Below, piece after piece: positions 55,932-64,000 of a stretch of DNA of 64,000 nt. The notes beneath the pieces are model-generated. The model was not told the origin of the DNA. It saw only the letters and a program-made list of their open reading frames with translations, and did no database searches. Position 1 is the first letter of the stretch. The number at the start of each line of letters is the position of its first letter. The stretch comes from Flavobacterium sp. 102. Lineage in GTDB: Bacteria > Bacteroidota > Bacteroidia > Flavobacteriales > Flavobacteriaceae. Position numbers and translations under genes: made by a program. The DNA is taken from the NCBI RefSeq assembly GCF_003634615.1, contig NZ_RBKX01000001.1:1674001-1738000 (forward strand), read 5' to 3'.

Positions 55932-57234
55932 AACGGGACAAAAATTATATGAAAAAGCAAAATCACTAATTCCCGGTGGTACAATGCTATTATCCAAAAG
56001 ACCGGAAATGTTTTTGCCGGACAATTGGCCGAGTTATTTTTCTAAATCAAAAGGAAATAAAGTGTGGGATTTGGATGGAAACCAATTTACCGATATGTCG
56101 ATCATGGGAATTGGTACCAATACCTTAGGTTACGGTCATGACGAAGTAGATGAAGCTGTTATGAAAACAGTTCTTAATGGCAATATGAGTACCTTAAATT
56201 GTCCTGAGGAAGTTTACTTAGCGGAGAAACTTATTGAAATGAATCCTTGGGCAGATATGGTTCGTTTTGCTCGAAGTGGTGGAGAAGCCAATGCCATTGC
56301 CATCAGAATTGCCCGCGCTGCCTCCGGAAAAGATAAAGTAGCCATTTGCGGTTATCACGGTTGGCATGATTGGTATTTGTCTACTAATCACAACAGCGGT
56401 GATGGCCTTTCGGGACATTTATTACCTGGTTTAGAACCAGCAGGTGTTCCAAAAAATTTAAAAGATTCTGTTTTTCCTTTTCATTACAATAACATTGAAG
56501 AATTGGAAACCATCGTAGCGACTCAAGATATTGGAGTAATCAAAATGGAAGTGGTTAGAAATTTTGGCCCTGAGGATAATTTTTTACAGAAAGTCAGAGA
56601 TTTAGCTACCAAGAAAAATATCGTCCTTATCTTTGATGAATGTACTTCGGGATTCAGAGAAACCTTTGGCGGTATTTATAAAAAATATGGAGTTGAGCCG
56701 GATATGGCTATGTATGGTAAAACGATTGGAAACGGATACGCCTTGACCGCAGTGGTTGGAAAAAAATCAGTAATGGAAGCAGCTCAGAAGACTTTTATCA
56801 GCAGTACCTTTTGGACTGAGCGAATTGGTCCGACAGCGGCTTTAAAGACACTTGAAGTTATGGAGCGCATCAAATCTTGGGAGATTATTACTGCCAAAGG
56901 CAAACAAATGCAAGAAGGATGGCAAAAGTTAGCTAATGATAATAAGCTGTCCATCACAGTGTCAGGAATTCCATCACTAACTACTTATGCTTTTAATAGT
57001 GATAATGCCTTGTTGTTCAAAACCTTTATCACTCAGGAAATGTTGAAAAAAGGATTTTTAGCCAGTACTAATTTTTATGCTTCAATTGCGCATGAAGATG
57101 TCGATTTTGAGCAATATTTTTCGGAATTAGATACGGTTTATAAAAAAATAAAAGAACATGAAAATGGTACTTTAGACATTAATTCTTTGTTAGAAGGACC
57201 TATTTGTCATTCGGGTTTCAAGAGATTAAATTAG
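55921..57234 (+). CDS. Class III aminotransferase, glutamate-1-semialdehyde aminomutase-like
   Basis: 437 aa, PLP fold type I. LIPGGTMLLSKRPEMF near the start, VWDLDGNQFTDM (about 43-54), FARSGGEANAIAIRIARA (about 116-133), GYHGWHDWYLS (about 143-153), LIFDECTSGFRETFGG (about 236-251) and PLP lysine K267 in MYGKTIGNG. The whole resembles GSA aminomutase (HemL), but the pairing with SpsF-type cytidylyltransferases in sugar clusters indicates a carbohydrate role. It may aminate a keto-sugar or form part of a modified nonulosonate route. Substrate unknown. Confidence 0.85.
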   Translation: MGNRTGQKLYEKAKSLIPGGTMLLSKRPEMFLPDNWPSYFSKSKGNKVWDLDGNQFTDMSIMGIGTNTLGYGHDEVDEAVMKTVLNGNMSTLNCPEEVYLAEKLIEMNPWADMVRFARSGGEANAIAIRIARAASGKDKVAICGYHGWHDWYLSTNHNSGDGLSGHLLPGLEPAGVPKNLKDSVFPFHYNNIEELETIVATQDIGVIKMEVVRNFGPEDNFLQKVRDLATKKNIVLIFDECTSGFRETFGGIYKKYGVEPDMAMYGKTIGNGYALTAVVGKKSVMEAAQKTFISSTFWTERIGPTAALKTLEVMERIKSWEIITAKGKQMQEGWQKLANDNKLSITVSGIPSLTTYAFNSDNALLFKTFITQEMLKKGFLASTNFYASIAHEDVDFEQYFSELDTVYKKIKEHENGTLDINSLLEGPICHSGFKRLN

Positions 57235-57238
57235 TCCT

Positions 57239-58231
57239 ATGAAATACAAAGTATTGCATAAGCAAGTGTTTTCCGTTGGCCATTTTGCTATTGTTCCTAT
57301 TCGTTTTGAGGATAGGATGGCAATCATGAAATGGAGAAATGAACAAATTTATCATTTACGGCAAAATAAACCCTTGACTGCTGAAGATCAAGAGAACTAT
57401 TTTAACCAAGTGGTTGGTTCTCTTTTTGAACAAGAATTCCCGAATCAAATTTTATTTTCTTTTCTGGAGCATGGCGTTTGCATTGGTTATGGCGGTTTAG
57501 TGCATCTTAATTGGATTGATAAAAATGCTGAAATATCCTTTATTATGGATACTTCTCTCGAAAAGGAACGTTTTCATGAGATTTGGTCAGTTTATTTAGG
57601 CTTAATAGAACAAGTAGCTTTTCAAGATTTGAATTTGCATAAAATATATACTTATGCTTTTGATTTGAGACCGCATTTGTATGAAGTACTGGAATCTACC
57701 GGTTTTCAAAAAGAAGCAGTACTGAAAGACCATTGTTTTTTTGAAAACAAATTTAAAGATGTAGTGATACATGCCAAATATAAAAGCAAACTGGAGCTAA
57801 GAAAAGCCAATAGTTCAGATGTAAATATTACTTTTGATTGGGCTTCAAATGAAGTCGTCAGAAAGTATGCGCTCACTAAAAATAAAATAGAATTTGAAAG
57901 TCATAAGTTATGGTTTAATGCTAAAATTATTGACCCAAAAGTTTATTATTACATTGCAATGGTTGATGAGCAACCTGTCGGATCTATTCGTTTTGACCAA
58001 GTGGATAGGGAAGCGGTTATCAGCTATTTGATTGATCCAAAATTTCATGGAAATGGTTTTGGAAAAAAAATAGTAAAAGAAGGTATAGAACACTTTAGAA
58101 TGGATTCGCAAAATTATGCTATTGTTGGAATTGTTGAGAATGAAAATAAGGCCTCTTTAAAAATCTTTAGAGATTTAAGTTTTAAGGAGGAGTTTTTAAA
58201 TGAAAATACCATAAAATTCAAACTACTATGA
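57239..58231 (+). CDS. Tandem GNAT N-acetyltransferase (PseH-like, two domains)
   Basis: 330 aa. Two GNAT-type halves: residues about 10-180 (MKWRNEQIYHLRQNKPLT; GYGGLVHLNWIDKNAEISFI; HKIYTYAFDL) and about 183-330 (LELRKANSSDVNITFDWASN; AMVDEQPVGSIRFDQ; SYLIDPKFHGNGFGKKIV with the acetyl-CoA loop GNGFGK; IVENENKASLKIFRDLSF). The second half resembles the PseH-like domain that sits alone or fused to PseG in other genomes. Most likely it acetylates the 4-amino group in pseudaminic acid synthesis; the first half lacks a clear Q/RxxGxG/A loop and may be structural. The stop overlaps the pseI start. Confidence 0.82.
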   Translation: MKYKVLHKQVFSVGHFAIVPIRFEDRMAIMKWRNEQIYHLRQNKPLTAEDQENYFNQVVGSLFEQEFPNQILFSFLEHGVCIGYGGLVHLNWIDKNAEISFIMDTSLEKERFHEIWSVYLGLIEQVAFQDLNLHKIYTYAFDLRPHLYEVLESTGFQKEAVLKDHCFFENKFKDVVIHAKYKSKLELRKANSSDVNITFDWASNEVVRKYALTKNKIEFESHKLWFNAKIIDPKVYYYIAMVDEQPVGSIRFDQVDREAVISYLIDPKFHGNGFGKKIVKEGIEHFRMDSQNYAIVGIVENENKASLKIFRDLSFKEEFLNENTIKFKLL

Positions 58232-59280
58232 AGATTAAGAACTTCAATATAAATAAAGATTCACAGGTATTTATAATCGCTGAACTTTCTGCCAATCACA
58301 ACGGAAGTTTAGAGACTGCCTTAGAAACAGTTCGTGCCGCCAAAAGAGCAGGAGCAGATTGTATAAAATTGCAAACCTACACCGCAGATACGATAACTAT
58401 TGATTCCAAAAAAGAGGATTTTTTAATCAAAGGAACCATTTGGGATGGTAAGAATTTATATGAATTATACCAAGAAGCTTATACGCCTTGGGAATGGCAT
58501 CAGATAATATTTGATGAAGCAGAAAGAAATGGATTGATCTGTTTTTCTTCCCCATTTGATAAAACAGCCGTTGATTTGTTAGAATCATTAAATGCGCCGG
58601 CCTATAAAATAGCTTCCTTTGAAATTACAGACATACCTCTGATTGAATACACCGCCAGCAAAGGAAAACCCATTATCATGTCGACCGGTATTGCCACTAC
58701 AGAAGACATCGAATTGGCTTTAGATGCCTGCCGAAGAATGGGTAATAACGATATCGCTTTATTGAAATGTACGTCAAGTTATCCGGCACCGATTGAAGAG
58801 GCCAATATGGTCATGGTTAAAGATTTTGCAGAACGTTTTGGCGTGATTACCGGATTGTCCGACCATACCATGGGTGCAACTGTTCCGGTAGTAGCCACTT
58901 GTTTTGGTGCCAAAATCATAGAAAAGCATTTTATTTTAGACCGTTCTATCGGAGGACCGGATGCTTCCTTTTCGATGAATGAGCAAGAATTTACAGCCAT
59001 GGTAAAATCCGTTAGAGAAGCAGAAAAAGCGATGGGTGTTGTCGATTATCAATTAACGGACAAACAAGCCAAAGGCAAAGATTTTTCACGCTCCTTATAT
59101 GTTGTCAAAGACCTGAAAAAAGGAGATGTAATTACGGAAGAGCATGTCAAAAGTATCAGGCCGGGCTTTGGTTTGCATCCAAAATATTACAATCAAATCA
59201 TTGGAAAAAAGAGTAATCAAGATTTAGAAAAAGGATCCAGAATGAGTTTGGATTTTTTGGATAACGATGCTACTTTGTAA
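58228..59280 (+). CDS. pseI: Pseudaminic acid synthase PseI
   Basis: 350 aa, NeuB-type TIM barrel plus C-terminal SAF (antifreeze-like) domain. FIIAELSANHNGSLETALE (about 15-33), GADCIKLQTYTADTITID, FSSPFDKTAVDLLESL (about 110-125), PAYKIASFEITDIPLIEY, LLKCTSSYPAP (about 177-187), GLSDHTMGATVPVVA, EKHFILDR and DASFSMNEQEF. The SANHNG and SFEITD motifs favour PseI over NeuB or LegI. It condenses PEP with the 6-deoxy-diacetamido hexose. The SAF domain covers about 285-350 (SLYVVKDLKKGDVITEE). Confidence 0.94.
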   Translation: MKIKNFNINKDSQVFIIAELSANHNGSLETALETVRAAKRAGADCIKLQTYTADTITIDSKKEDFLIKGTIWDGKNLYELYQEAYTPWEWHQIIFDEAERNGLICFSSPFDKTAVDLLESLNAPAYKIASFEITDIPLIEYTASKGKPIIMSTGIATTEDIELALDACRRMGNNDIALLKCTSSYPAPIEEANMVMVKDFAERFGVITGLSDHTMGATVPVVATCFGAKIIEKHFILDRSIGGPDASFSMNEQEFTAMVKSVREAEKAMGVVDYQLTDKQAKGKDFSRSLYVVKDLKKGDVITEEHVKSIRPGFGLHPKYYNQIIGKKSNQDLEKGSRMSLDFLDNDATL

Positions 59281-59303
59281 CAGAAATTAATTTAGGTAAT
59301 AGA

Positions 59304-60305
59304 ATGAAAAAAACGAATGTGTTTTTAGTGAGGACACAATACCATGTGTTAATGTCTGTCAATACTATTTTTAACAATTACAAAGATTGTAATAATATTA
59401 TTTATTATCTCAAGGGAAGAATAATCAATGATTTTGACAGTCAAGAAGACTTTATGGTTTTCAAAGAACTAGAGAGAAACAAATTTGGAAATATTGACTT
59501 TGTTAACCAACTCAAAGAAATTAATCCTGAGCGTTTTTTCTTTTTCCAAGAAAACTGTTCTGAGACGTTGTTTATAATTAATAAACTGGCCAAGACTGAT
59601 ATTATAATTTCATTGTTGCAAGACGGAACCAAACCTTATCATCATTACAGAAAGAAAAGACTCTTATATTGTATACTCAGAGATACGCTCAATGATTATA
59701 AAGAAATGTTTAAGCGCAAGCAAGTCGCGCTAATTGGATTTCACAACAACTACAAATATGCTTTTTCTAAAGAAGTAGATGAAGTTTGGTTGAATTATCC
59801 GGAGAAATACAATAACAGAACCCGCAAAAAGTTGCTTCAATTGCCCTATTATTCTCAAGAATCAATAGCGTTTTCCAATAAATTGTTCCAGTTTAAAGTT
59901 GATTTTGATGTCGAATCTATTTTGTATCTCGGTCAGGCTTGGAAACAAATCTATTGGGAACGAGAAAAAGAAATATTTGATTACTTGATTAAAAAGTTTC
60001 CCAATAAAAAAATCATTTATAAATCTCATCCAAATTCAGAACCTGGTCAACTCGATTTGTACAATGACTATGAAAACATTATGATGATCAGGAACAAAAT
60101 TCCTGCTGAGTTATATGTTTTAACCATGAAAAACACCATTATTTTGAGTGCGGCATCGACCTCTATGTTTGCTTATAATGAAACGTGTAAGTATTATTAT
60201 ACCTATAAGTTGTATCATTTTGGCAATATTTTTACCCAAGTTGATATCGGAAACCCAACAGATCATATTGTTAATATTGATGATTTGAATGAAATTGATT
60301 TTTAA
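59304..60305 (+). CDS. Sialyltransferase-like glycosyltransferase (GT52/GT38-type)
   Basis: 333 aa. The GT-B sialyltransferase layout is indicated by a KSHPNSE motif (H242, P243; the HP motif) and a later Ser/Thr motif LSAASTSMF (S282-S287), spaced as in GT52 and polysialyltransferase families. The start NVFLVRTQYHVLMSVNTIFN is also typical. Directly after pseI, it is a good candidate to transfer the CMP-activated nonulosonate. Acceptor and linkage are unknown. It is 23 bp from pseI and abuts the flippase start. Confidence 0.75.
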   Translation: MKKTNVFLVRTQYHVLMSVNTIFNNYKDCNNIIYYLKGRIINDFDSQEDFMVFKELERNKFGNIDFVNQLKEINPERFFFFQENCSETLFIINKLAKTDIIISLLQDGTKPYHHYRKKRLLYCILRDTLNDYKEMFKRKQVALIGFHNNYKYAFSKEVDEVWLNYPEKYNNRTRKKLLQLPYYSQESIAFSNKLFQFKVDFDVESILYLGQAWKQIYWEREKEIFDYLIKKFPNKKIIYKSHPNSEPGQLDLYNDYENIMMIRNKIPAELYVLTMKNTIILSAASTSMFAYNETCKYYYTYKLYHFGNIFTQVDIGNPTDHIVNIDDLNEIDF

Positions 60306-61604
60306 ATGTTAAAAAAAATTTACCATAAGTTTCAATCTAACGATTTAATTAAGACCGGTTCTTATTATAGTTTGTCGAGTACTATAAACAGCATTTCCAA
60401 AATGTTTGTCGGAATTGTTATTATGAAATGGTTGAATCCGTATGAGCTTGGTTTGTGGAACGCGGTGTCGATTTTTTTAGCCTATATTCCTTTTTTTCAA
60501 CTCGGAATTCAAAATGGTTTGTCCATTGAATTACCCATATTGATGGGGAATAACGATAAAGATTATAAGAAGTACATATCTTCAGCACGATGGTATTCTT
60601 ATTTTGTTTCGACTTTGTTTATCGTCATTGGATTTCTCATCACACTTGGTTCTTTCTTTTTTACAGATAACTTAGACCTTACACTCGGCATCGGTACAAT
60701 CTGTGTTATTGCGGCAAGCACTTCGTTAACATTACATTTGATTTCCACCTTTAGAACCTCAAAATCATTTGATAAACTAACCAAAATATATATTATTGAA
60801 AGTGTGTTAACGCTACTTTCAGCCTATTTTGTTTACAAATATCACTACTATGGAATACTGTTATTTAATATCATTGTAGTAGTTCAGCATACGATTTTAC
60901 TATTTGTTTTCTCGCCATACAAGGACATAAAACCTGATTTTTCCAAAGATTTTTTGCAAAAATTGTTTAAGCGAGGTATGATCATCATGTCGTTTTACCA
61001 ATTAAGAGTGTTGGCTCAAAGTTTTCCTAAATGGATTATACTGAGTATTGGTGGTGTACTCCAACTGGGATTGTTTTCACCTGCGATGGCATTAAAGGGA
61101 ATGATGAATTTATTACCAAGTCAAATTAATCAATTCTTGCAACCACAAATGGGTTTTAAATACGGCAAGGAAGGAAAAGCGGCATTGCTCTGGCCTTATA
61201 TGAGGAAAATGATTTTATTTTATCCTCTGATTTCTATACCGTTTTCAATAGTTGTTATTATTTTTATGCCTTACATAATTGAAACGTTTTTCCCGAAATT
61301 TGCCGCTTCTGTTTTTTCGATTCAAATTATGTCGGTTGCATTTATTTTTTCAAGTTATGCCACGACACACAACATTCTGTATACTTTAAAGGCTTACAAA
61401 GAGGCTTACGTTTTTCTTTTTTTCGAATTATTGGGTTATGCCGTTTTCCCAATTCTGTGTTACCTGGTATTTGATGTGGATTTATTGAGTACTATATCAA
61501 TAGGAATTCTAATAAATTACATATTTTTATATTTCTTTAATTATTTTTTGTTGAAGAAAGTGCTTTTTTTAGAAAAGTATAATACCAAAATTACCACTAA
61601 ATAA
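60306..61604 (+). CDS. Wzx-like polysaccharide flippase (MATE/MOP superfamily)
   Basis: 432 aa with about 12-14 hydrophobic segments and few charged loops. Start IKTGSYYSLSSTINSISKMF and the MKWLNPYELGLWNAVSIFLAYIPFFQLGIQNGLS segment match PST-family flippases (helices 1-2). It flips undecaprenyl-linked repeat units across the inner membrane. Its start codon follows the previous stop without a gap. Together with the Wzy-like gene at 61611 and Wza/Wzc at 8070-11341 it completes a Wzx/Wzy-dependent system. Confidence 0.88.
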   Translation: MLKKIYHKFQSNDLIKTGSYYSLSSTINSISKMFVGIVIMKWLNPYELGLWNAVSIFLAYIPFFQLGIQNGLSIELPILMGNNDKDYKKYISSARWYSYFVSTLFIVIGFLITLGSFFFTDNLDLTLGIGTICVIAASTSLTLHLISTFRTSKSFDKLTKIYIIESVLTLLSAYFVYKYHYYGILLFNIIVVVQHTILLFVFSPYKDIKPDFSKDFLQKLFKRGMIIMSFYQLRVLAQSFPKWIILSIGGVLQLGLFSPAMALKGMMNLLPSQINQFLQPQMGFKYGKEGKAALLWPYMRKMILFYPLISIPFSIVVIIFMPYIIETFFPKFAASVFSIQIMSVAFIFSSYATTHNILYTLKAYKEAYVFLFFELLGYAVFPILCYLVFDVDLLSTISIGILINYIFLYFFNYFLLKKVLFLEKYNTKITTK

Positions 61605-61610
61605 AAAGTT

Positions 61611-62846
61611 ATGAGAAGCAGTATTGTACCCAAGTTACTTTTTGTTTTTGTTTGGCCGCTCCCAACAATTATTAGTGTCTTTAAAGATTTAAAATCGAGA
61701 TATTTACTTTTATTTTTCATGTTTTTTGCAGCGTTTGTTGGGATTAACATGTTTAATGCACCTACTTCTGACATGTATAGGTATGTGACTCGTTCGGTGT
61801 ATTATAAAAACACATCTTTGGTAGAAATTTTTTTGGAAAAAGATTTTTTTTATCCGCTTCTTTCCAAAATAATTAATTCCATCTCAAGCGATTTTTATTT
61901 TATTACCGTCTGTTTTACAACAATTTATTATTTTTTATTTTATAAGTGTATTAAAGTAATCTCTGATAATTTAGATCCAAATTACAGAGCATATATTCCT
62001 TGGTTTTATGTCTTAGCATTGTATACTGTTCTTCCTTTTACAGTTGTTACAGCATTTAGATACAATTCGGCTGTAATTTTTTTTACGTGGTGTTTGTTGG
62101 AATATACTTTAAACGGTAAGAAGAAATTTTTGTATATCATTTTATTAACGCCTTTTATTCACTTTTCATTTCTGTTTTACACCATTTTGCCTTTCGTTTA
62201 TTTGGCGATCAAGAATATGAAAAGAAGAACCAATATTGCAATCTTATTATTTGGATTGTCTTTTGTGTATTCTAACTCTAATCTTTCTAGTGTGGTTGAT
62301 ACTTTTTCCAAGCAGTATCTTAGAGAGAGTATCTCCAATCAAGTGGATGCCTATGCTTCCGAAGAAGGCATTGAAAGCAACGACCAGCGATATGCAAAAG
62401 CGGTAAAAGAAGGTTCTGCCCGAAGAGCTATAAATAGAGGAATAATTACTTATTCTAGACAAATTTTAATGTTTAGTTTGTTGTTTTTTATTCTTAAAAG
62501 GAAAAAATTTTTAGCACAGAATAAGTTTTATGAAGATATGTTGATAATGGCTTTGTTGTCATATTCATTGACTAATTTTGCTTCTTCAGTCCTGCATGGA
62601 AGTCGTTTTTTCTCTGTCAGCAATTTTTATTTTTATTTTGTATTATTTTTTATGATTGCTTCTACCAAAGTTTCTTTTGAGCAAAACAAAGCTTTCTTCT
62701 TGAAAAATAAAACATTCTTTCATTTCATAAGCCTGCTCATCGTATTAAACTTTATAAATTTTGCCTATATGGCGAAGACCATTTTTAATTTCCCGAATCT
62801 TATTTTTGGAAATTGGCTGTCTTCTTATTTTTTAATTAGCGGATAA
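61611..62846 (+). CDS. EpsG/Wzy-like polysaccharide polymerase
   Basis: 411 aa, about 10 hydrophobic helices. It has the EpsG-type pattern of an early helix, then TSDMYRYVTRSVYYKN (about 51-66), an internal FRYNSAVIFFTWCLLEY, IHFSFLFYTILPFVYLAI, and a soluble loop (about 230-265). The D-x-x-R-Y early motif and HFS segment are typical of EpsG/Wzy. It would polymerise repeat units on the periplasmic side. It is 6 bp from the flippase gene. Confidence 0.82.
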   Translation: MRSSIVPKLLFVFVWPLPTIISVFKDLKSRYLLLFFMFFAAFVGINMFNAPTSDMYRYVTRSVYYKNTSLVEIFLEKDFFYPLLSKIINSISSDFYFITVCFTTIYYFLFYKCIKVISDNLDPNYRAYIPWFYVLALYTVLPFTVVTAFRYNSAVIFFTWCLLEYTLNGKKKFLYIILLTPFIHFSFLFYTILPFVYLAIKNMKRRTNIAILLFGLSFVYSNSNLSSVVDTFSKQYLRESISNQVDAYASEEGIESNDQRYAKAVKEGSARRAINRGIITYSRQILMFSLLFFILKRKKFLAQNKFYEDMLIMALLSYSLTNFASSVLHGSRFFSVSNFYFYFVLFFMIASTKVSFEQNKAFFLKNKTFFHFISLLIVLNFINFAYMAKTIFNFPNLIFGNWLSSYFLISG

Positions 62847-62927
62847 TGTATCGCATGAGCTTTATGTTTAAGTAGATGAGAAATGATTGGTTTTATAAAA
62901 TATAGTTAGGCGAAACGTATAAGGAAA

Positions 62928-64000
62928 ATGGTAGAAATTTTAAAAAATATCTTATTGAATTCTAAAGGATTCAAGTCCAAAAGAAAAATCTTAGTCATCG
63001 AATCCGATGATTGGGGTTCGGTTAGGATGCCTTCAAAACAAGCCTTTGAGAATTTATTGAAAGCCGGTGTCAAAGTGGATCAATGTGGTTACAATACTTT
63101 TGACAGTCTGGAATCAGTACAAGATTTTGATGCTATCTTTAATCAGTTGAATAAAATTAAAGATAAAAACGGCAATTCTCCAATTATCACAGCCAATACT
63201 ATCGTCGCCAATCCCGATTATGAAAAAATAAGAGAAGGCAATTTTGAAAATTATTATTTTGAAACATTCGATCAATCTTACAAAAGGCACCAAGGAGCTA
63301 ACCATACATTGGATGTAATCAAACAAGGAATAAAAGAAAAATTATATTTCCCACAATTGCATGGGCGAGAGCATATTTTTTTGAATAATTGGATGGGCGC
63401 TTTAAAAAATGGCGATTCAGCAACCAGACTGGCTTTTGACAACCAAGTTTATGGATTGAGTACTACCATAACTTCCACCAAAAGAAAAAGTTTTTTAACA
63501 GCACTTGATGGTAATAGTTTGGAGGAATTAGACGCACACGAGTCAATACTTTTGGAAGCGCAACACATTTTTAAAGAAAATTTTGGTTTTCCTTCAACCT
63601 CATTTATTGCGGCTAATTATACTTGGCATCCCAATCATGAAGTTTTTTTGGATAAAATAGGCGTAAATACTATTCAAGGCGGTAGAGCTCAAAAAGTGCC
63701 GGGCAATCACGAAGGGTATCAAACCATCAAGCATTATATGGGAAATCGTAATGGTTTAGGACAGATTTTTTTAATTCGAAATACCGGTTTTGAACCAGCT
63801 ACAAGACCAAATGTCAATTGGCATCAAAAAATTTTAAACGAAGTCAAAGCTGCTTTTTTAGTTGGAGCACCGGTTATTTTATCATCTCATAGGGTTAATT
63901 TTATGGGTGGCTTGGATGAAAAAAACAGAGAGCGTAATTTGAAATTGTTTGGTGAGATACTTAGCGATTTAGTAAAAAGATACCCCGATATTGAATTTAT
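62928..64000 (+). CDS. Polysaccharide-deacetylase-like protein (partial, runs off the window)
   Basis: 357 codons are visible from the ATG at 62928 and remain open at the edge. MVEILKNILLNSKGFKSKRK is followed by ILVIESDDWGS, giving an Asp-Asp pair (D27, D28) like the first NodB metal motif. H145 and H149 in LHGREH give the H-x3-H second motif. SFIAANYTWHP and PVILSSHRVNFMGG follow. These match polysaccharide deacetylase / (beta/alpha)-barrel metal-dependent enzymes that remove N- or O-acetyl groups from glycans. No signal peptide is seen, so cytosolic action on a nucleotide sugar or lipid-linked unit is likelier than surface action. Confidence 0.8.
   Translation, partial: MVEILKNILLNSKGFKSKRKILVIESDDWGSVRMPSKQAFENLLKAGVKVDQCGYNTFDSLESVQDFDAIFNQLNKIKDKNGNSPIITANTIVANPDYEKIREGNFENYYFETFDQSYKRHQGANHTLDVIKQGIKEKLYFPQLHGREHIFLNNWMGALKNGDSATRLAFDNQVYGLSTTITSTKRKSFLTALDGNSLEELDAHESILLEAQHIFKENFGFPSTSFIAANYTWHPNHEVFLDKIGVNTIQGGRAQKVPGNHEGYQTIKHYMGNRNGLGQIFLIRNTGFEPATRPNVNWHQKILNEVKAAFLVGAPVILSSHRVNFMGGLDEKNRERNLKLFGEILSDLVKRYPDIEF

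Noticed and set aside
55921..57234. hemL (tetrapyrrole biosynthesis)
   Set aside because: The fold matches, but the gene overlaps a sugar cytidylyltransferase inside a nonulosonate operon, so a carbohydrate role is likelier.

Overview
The window looks like a chromosomal segment of a Flavobacterium-type bacterium (Bacteroidota). Evidence: AT-rich DNA; several start regions with the Bacteroidetes promoter shape (TTTG or TTG, about 19-21 bp, then TAnnTTTG); almost no Shine-Dalgarno signals; secreted proteins ending in type IX secretion (T9SS) type A sorting domains; and a Wza/Wzc exopolysaccharide locus next to recR. No rRNA, tRNA, CRISPR array, transposase or phage gene was seen.

Layout. (1) 1-7992 is a mixed housekeeping stretch: the tail of an unknown gene, a T9SS-exported protein, two consecutive amidinohydrolase-superfamily enzymes (an arginine deiminase/DDAH-like enzyme and CtlX) separated by a four-helix-bundle gene inside a perfect 23-bp inverted repeat, a MarC-family membrane protein, a CoA-binding protein, a sodium:solute symporter and recR. 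(2) 8070-16161 is the start of a surface-polysaccharide operon: Wza-like export lipoprotein, Wzc-like tyrosine kinase, UDP-GlcNAc 4-epimerase (WbpP/TviC type), UDP-glucose dehydrogenase, UDP-HexNAc dehydrogenase (TviB/WbpO type) and RmlB. (3) 16567-50887 is a 34-kb island of five very large secreted proteins (948, 1966, 5181, 859 and 1755 aa). Three of them carry the same roughly 591-residue C-terminal cassette (four Cys-bracketed beta domains plus a T9SS sorting domain) behind unrelated N-terminal heads. The 5181-aa protein has a beta-helix, many Ig-like modules, acidic metal-binding repeats and a dockerin-like C-terminus, with no visible T9SS sorting domain. (4) 51289-64000 resumes the polysaccharide locus with a nonulosonic-acid (pseudaminic-acid type) cluster: PseB, PseC, a beta-helix acetyltransferase, an aldo/keto reductase, an SpsF-like cytidylyltransferase, a class III aminotransferase, a double GNAT protein, PseI, a sialyltransferase-like glycosyltransferase, a Wzx-like flippase, an EpsG/Wzy-like polymerase and a polysaccharide-deacetylase-like gene cut by the window end.

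How it may work together. Regions 2 and 4 supply sugar nucleotides, assembly and export for a glycan probably containing uronic or aminouronic acids and a nonulosonate. Region 3 supplies a family of cell-surface display proteins, and glycan and proteins may belong to one surface layer. The strongest unusual signals are the three-copy mosaic display cassette with its shared terminator, the dockerin-like tail of the giant protein beside a neighbour with a possible cohesin-like head, the incomplete or altered Pse pathway (no PseG, non-canonical PseF) and the inverted-repeat-flanked four-helix-bundle gene. All functional statements come from reading translated sequence; no database search was run.
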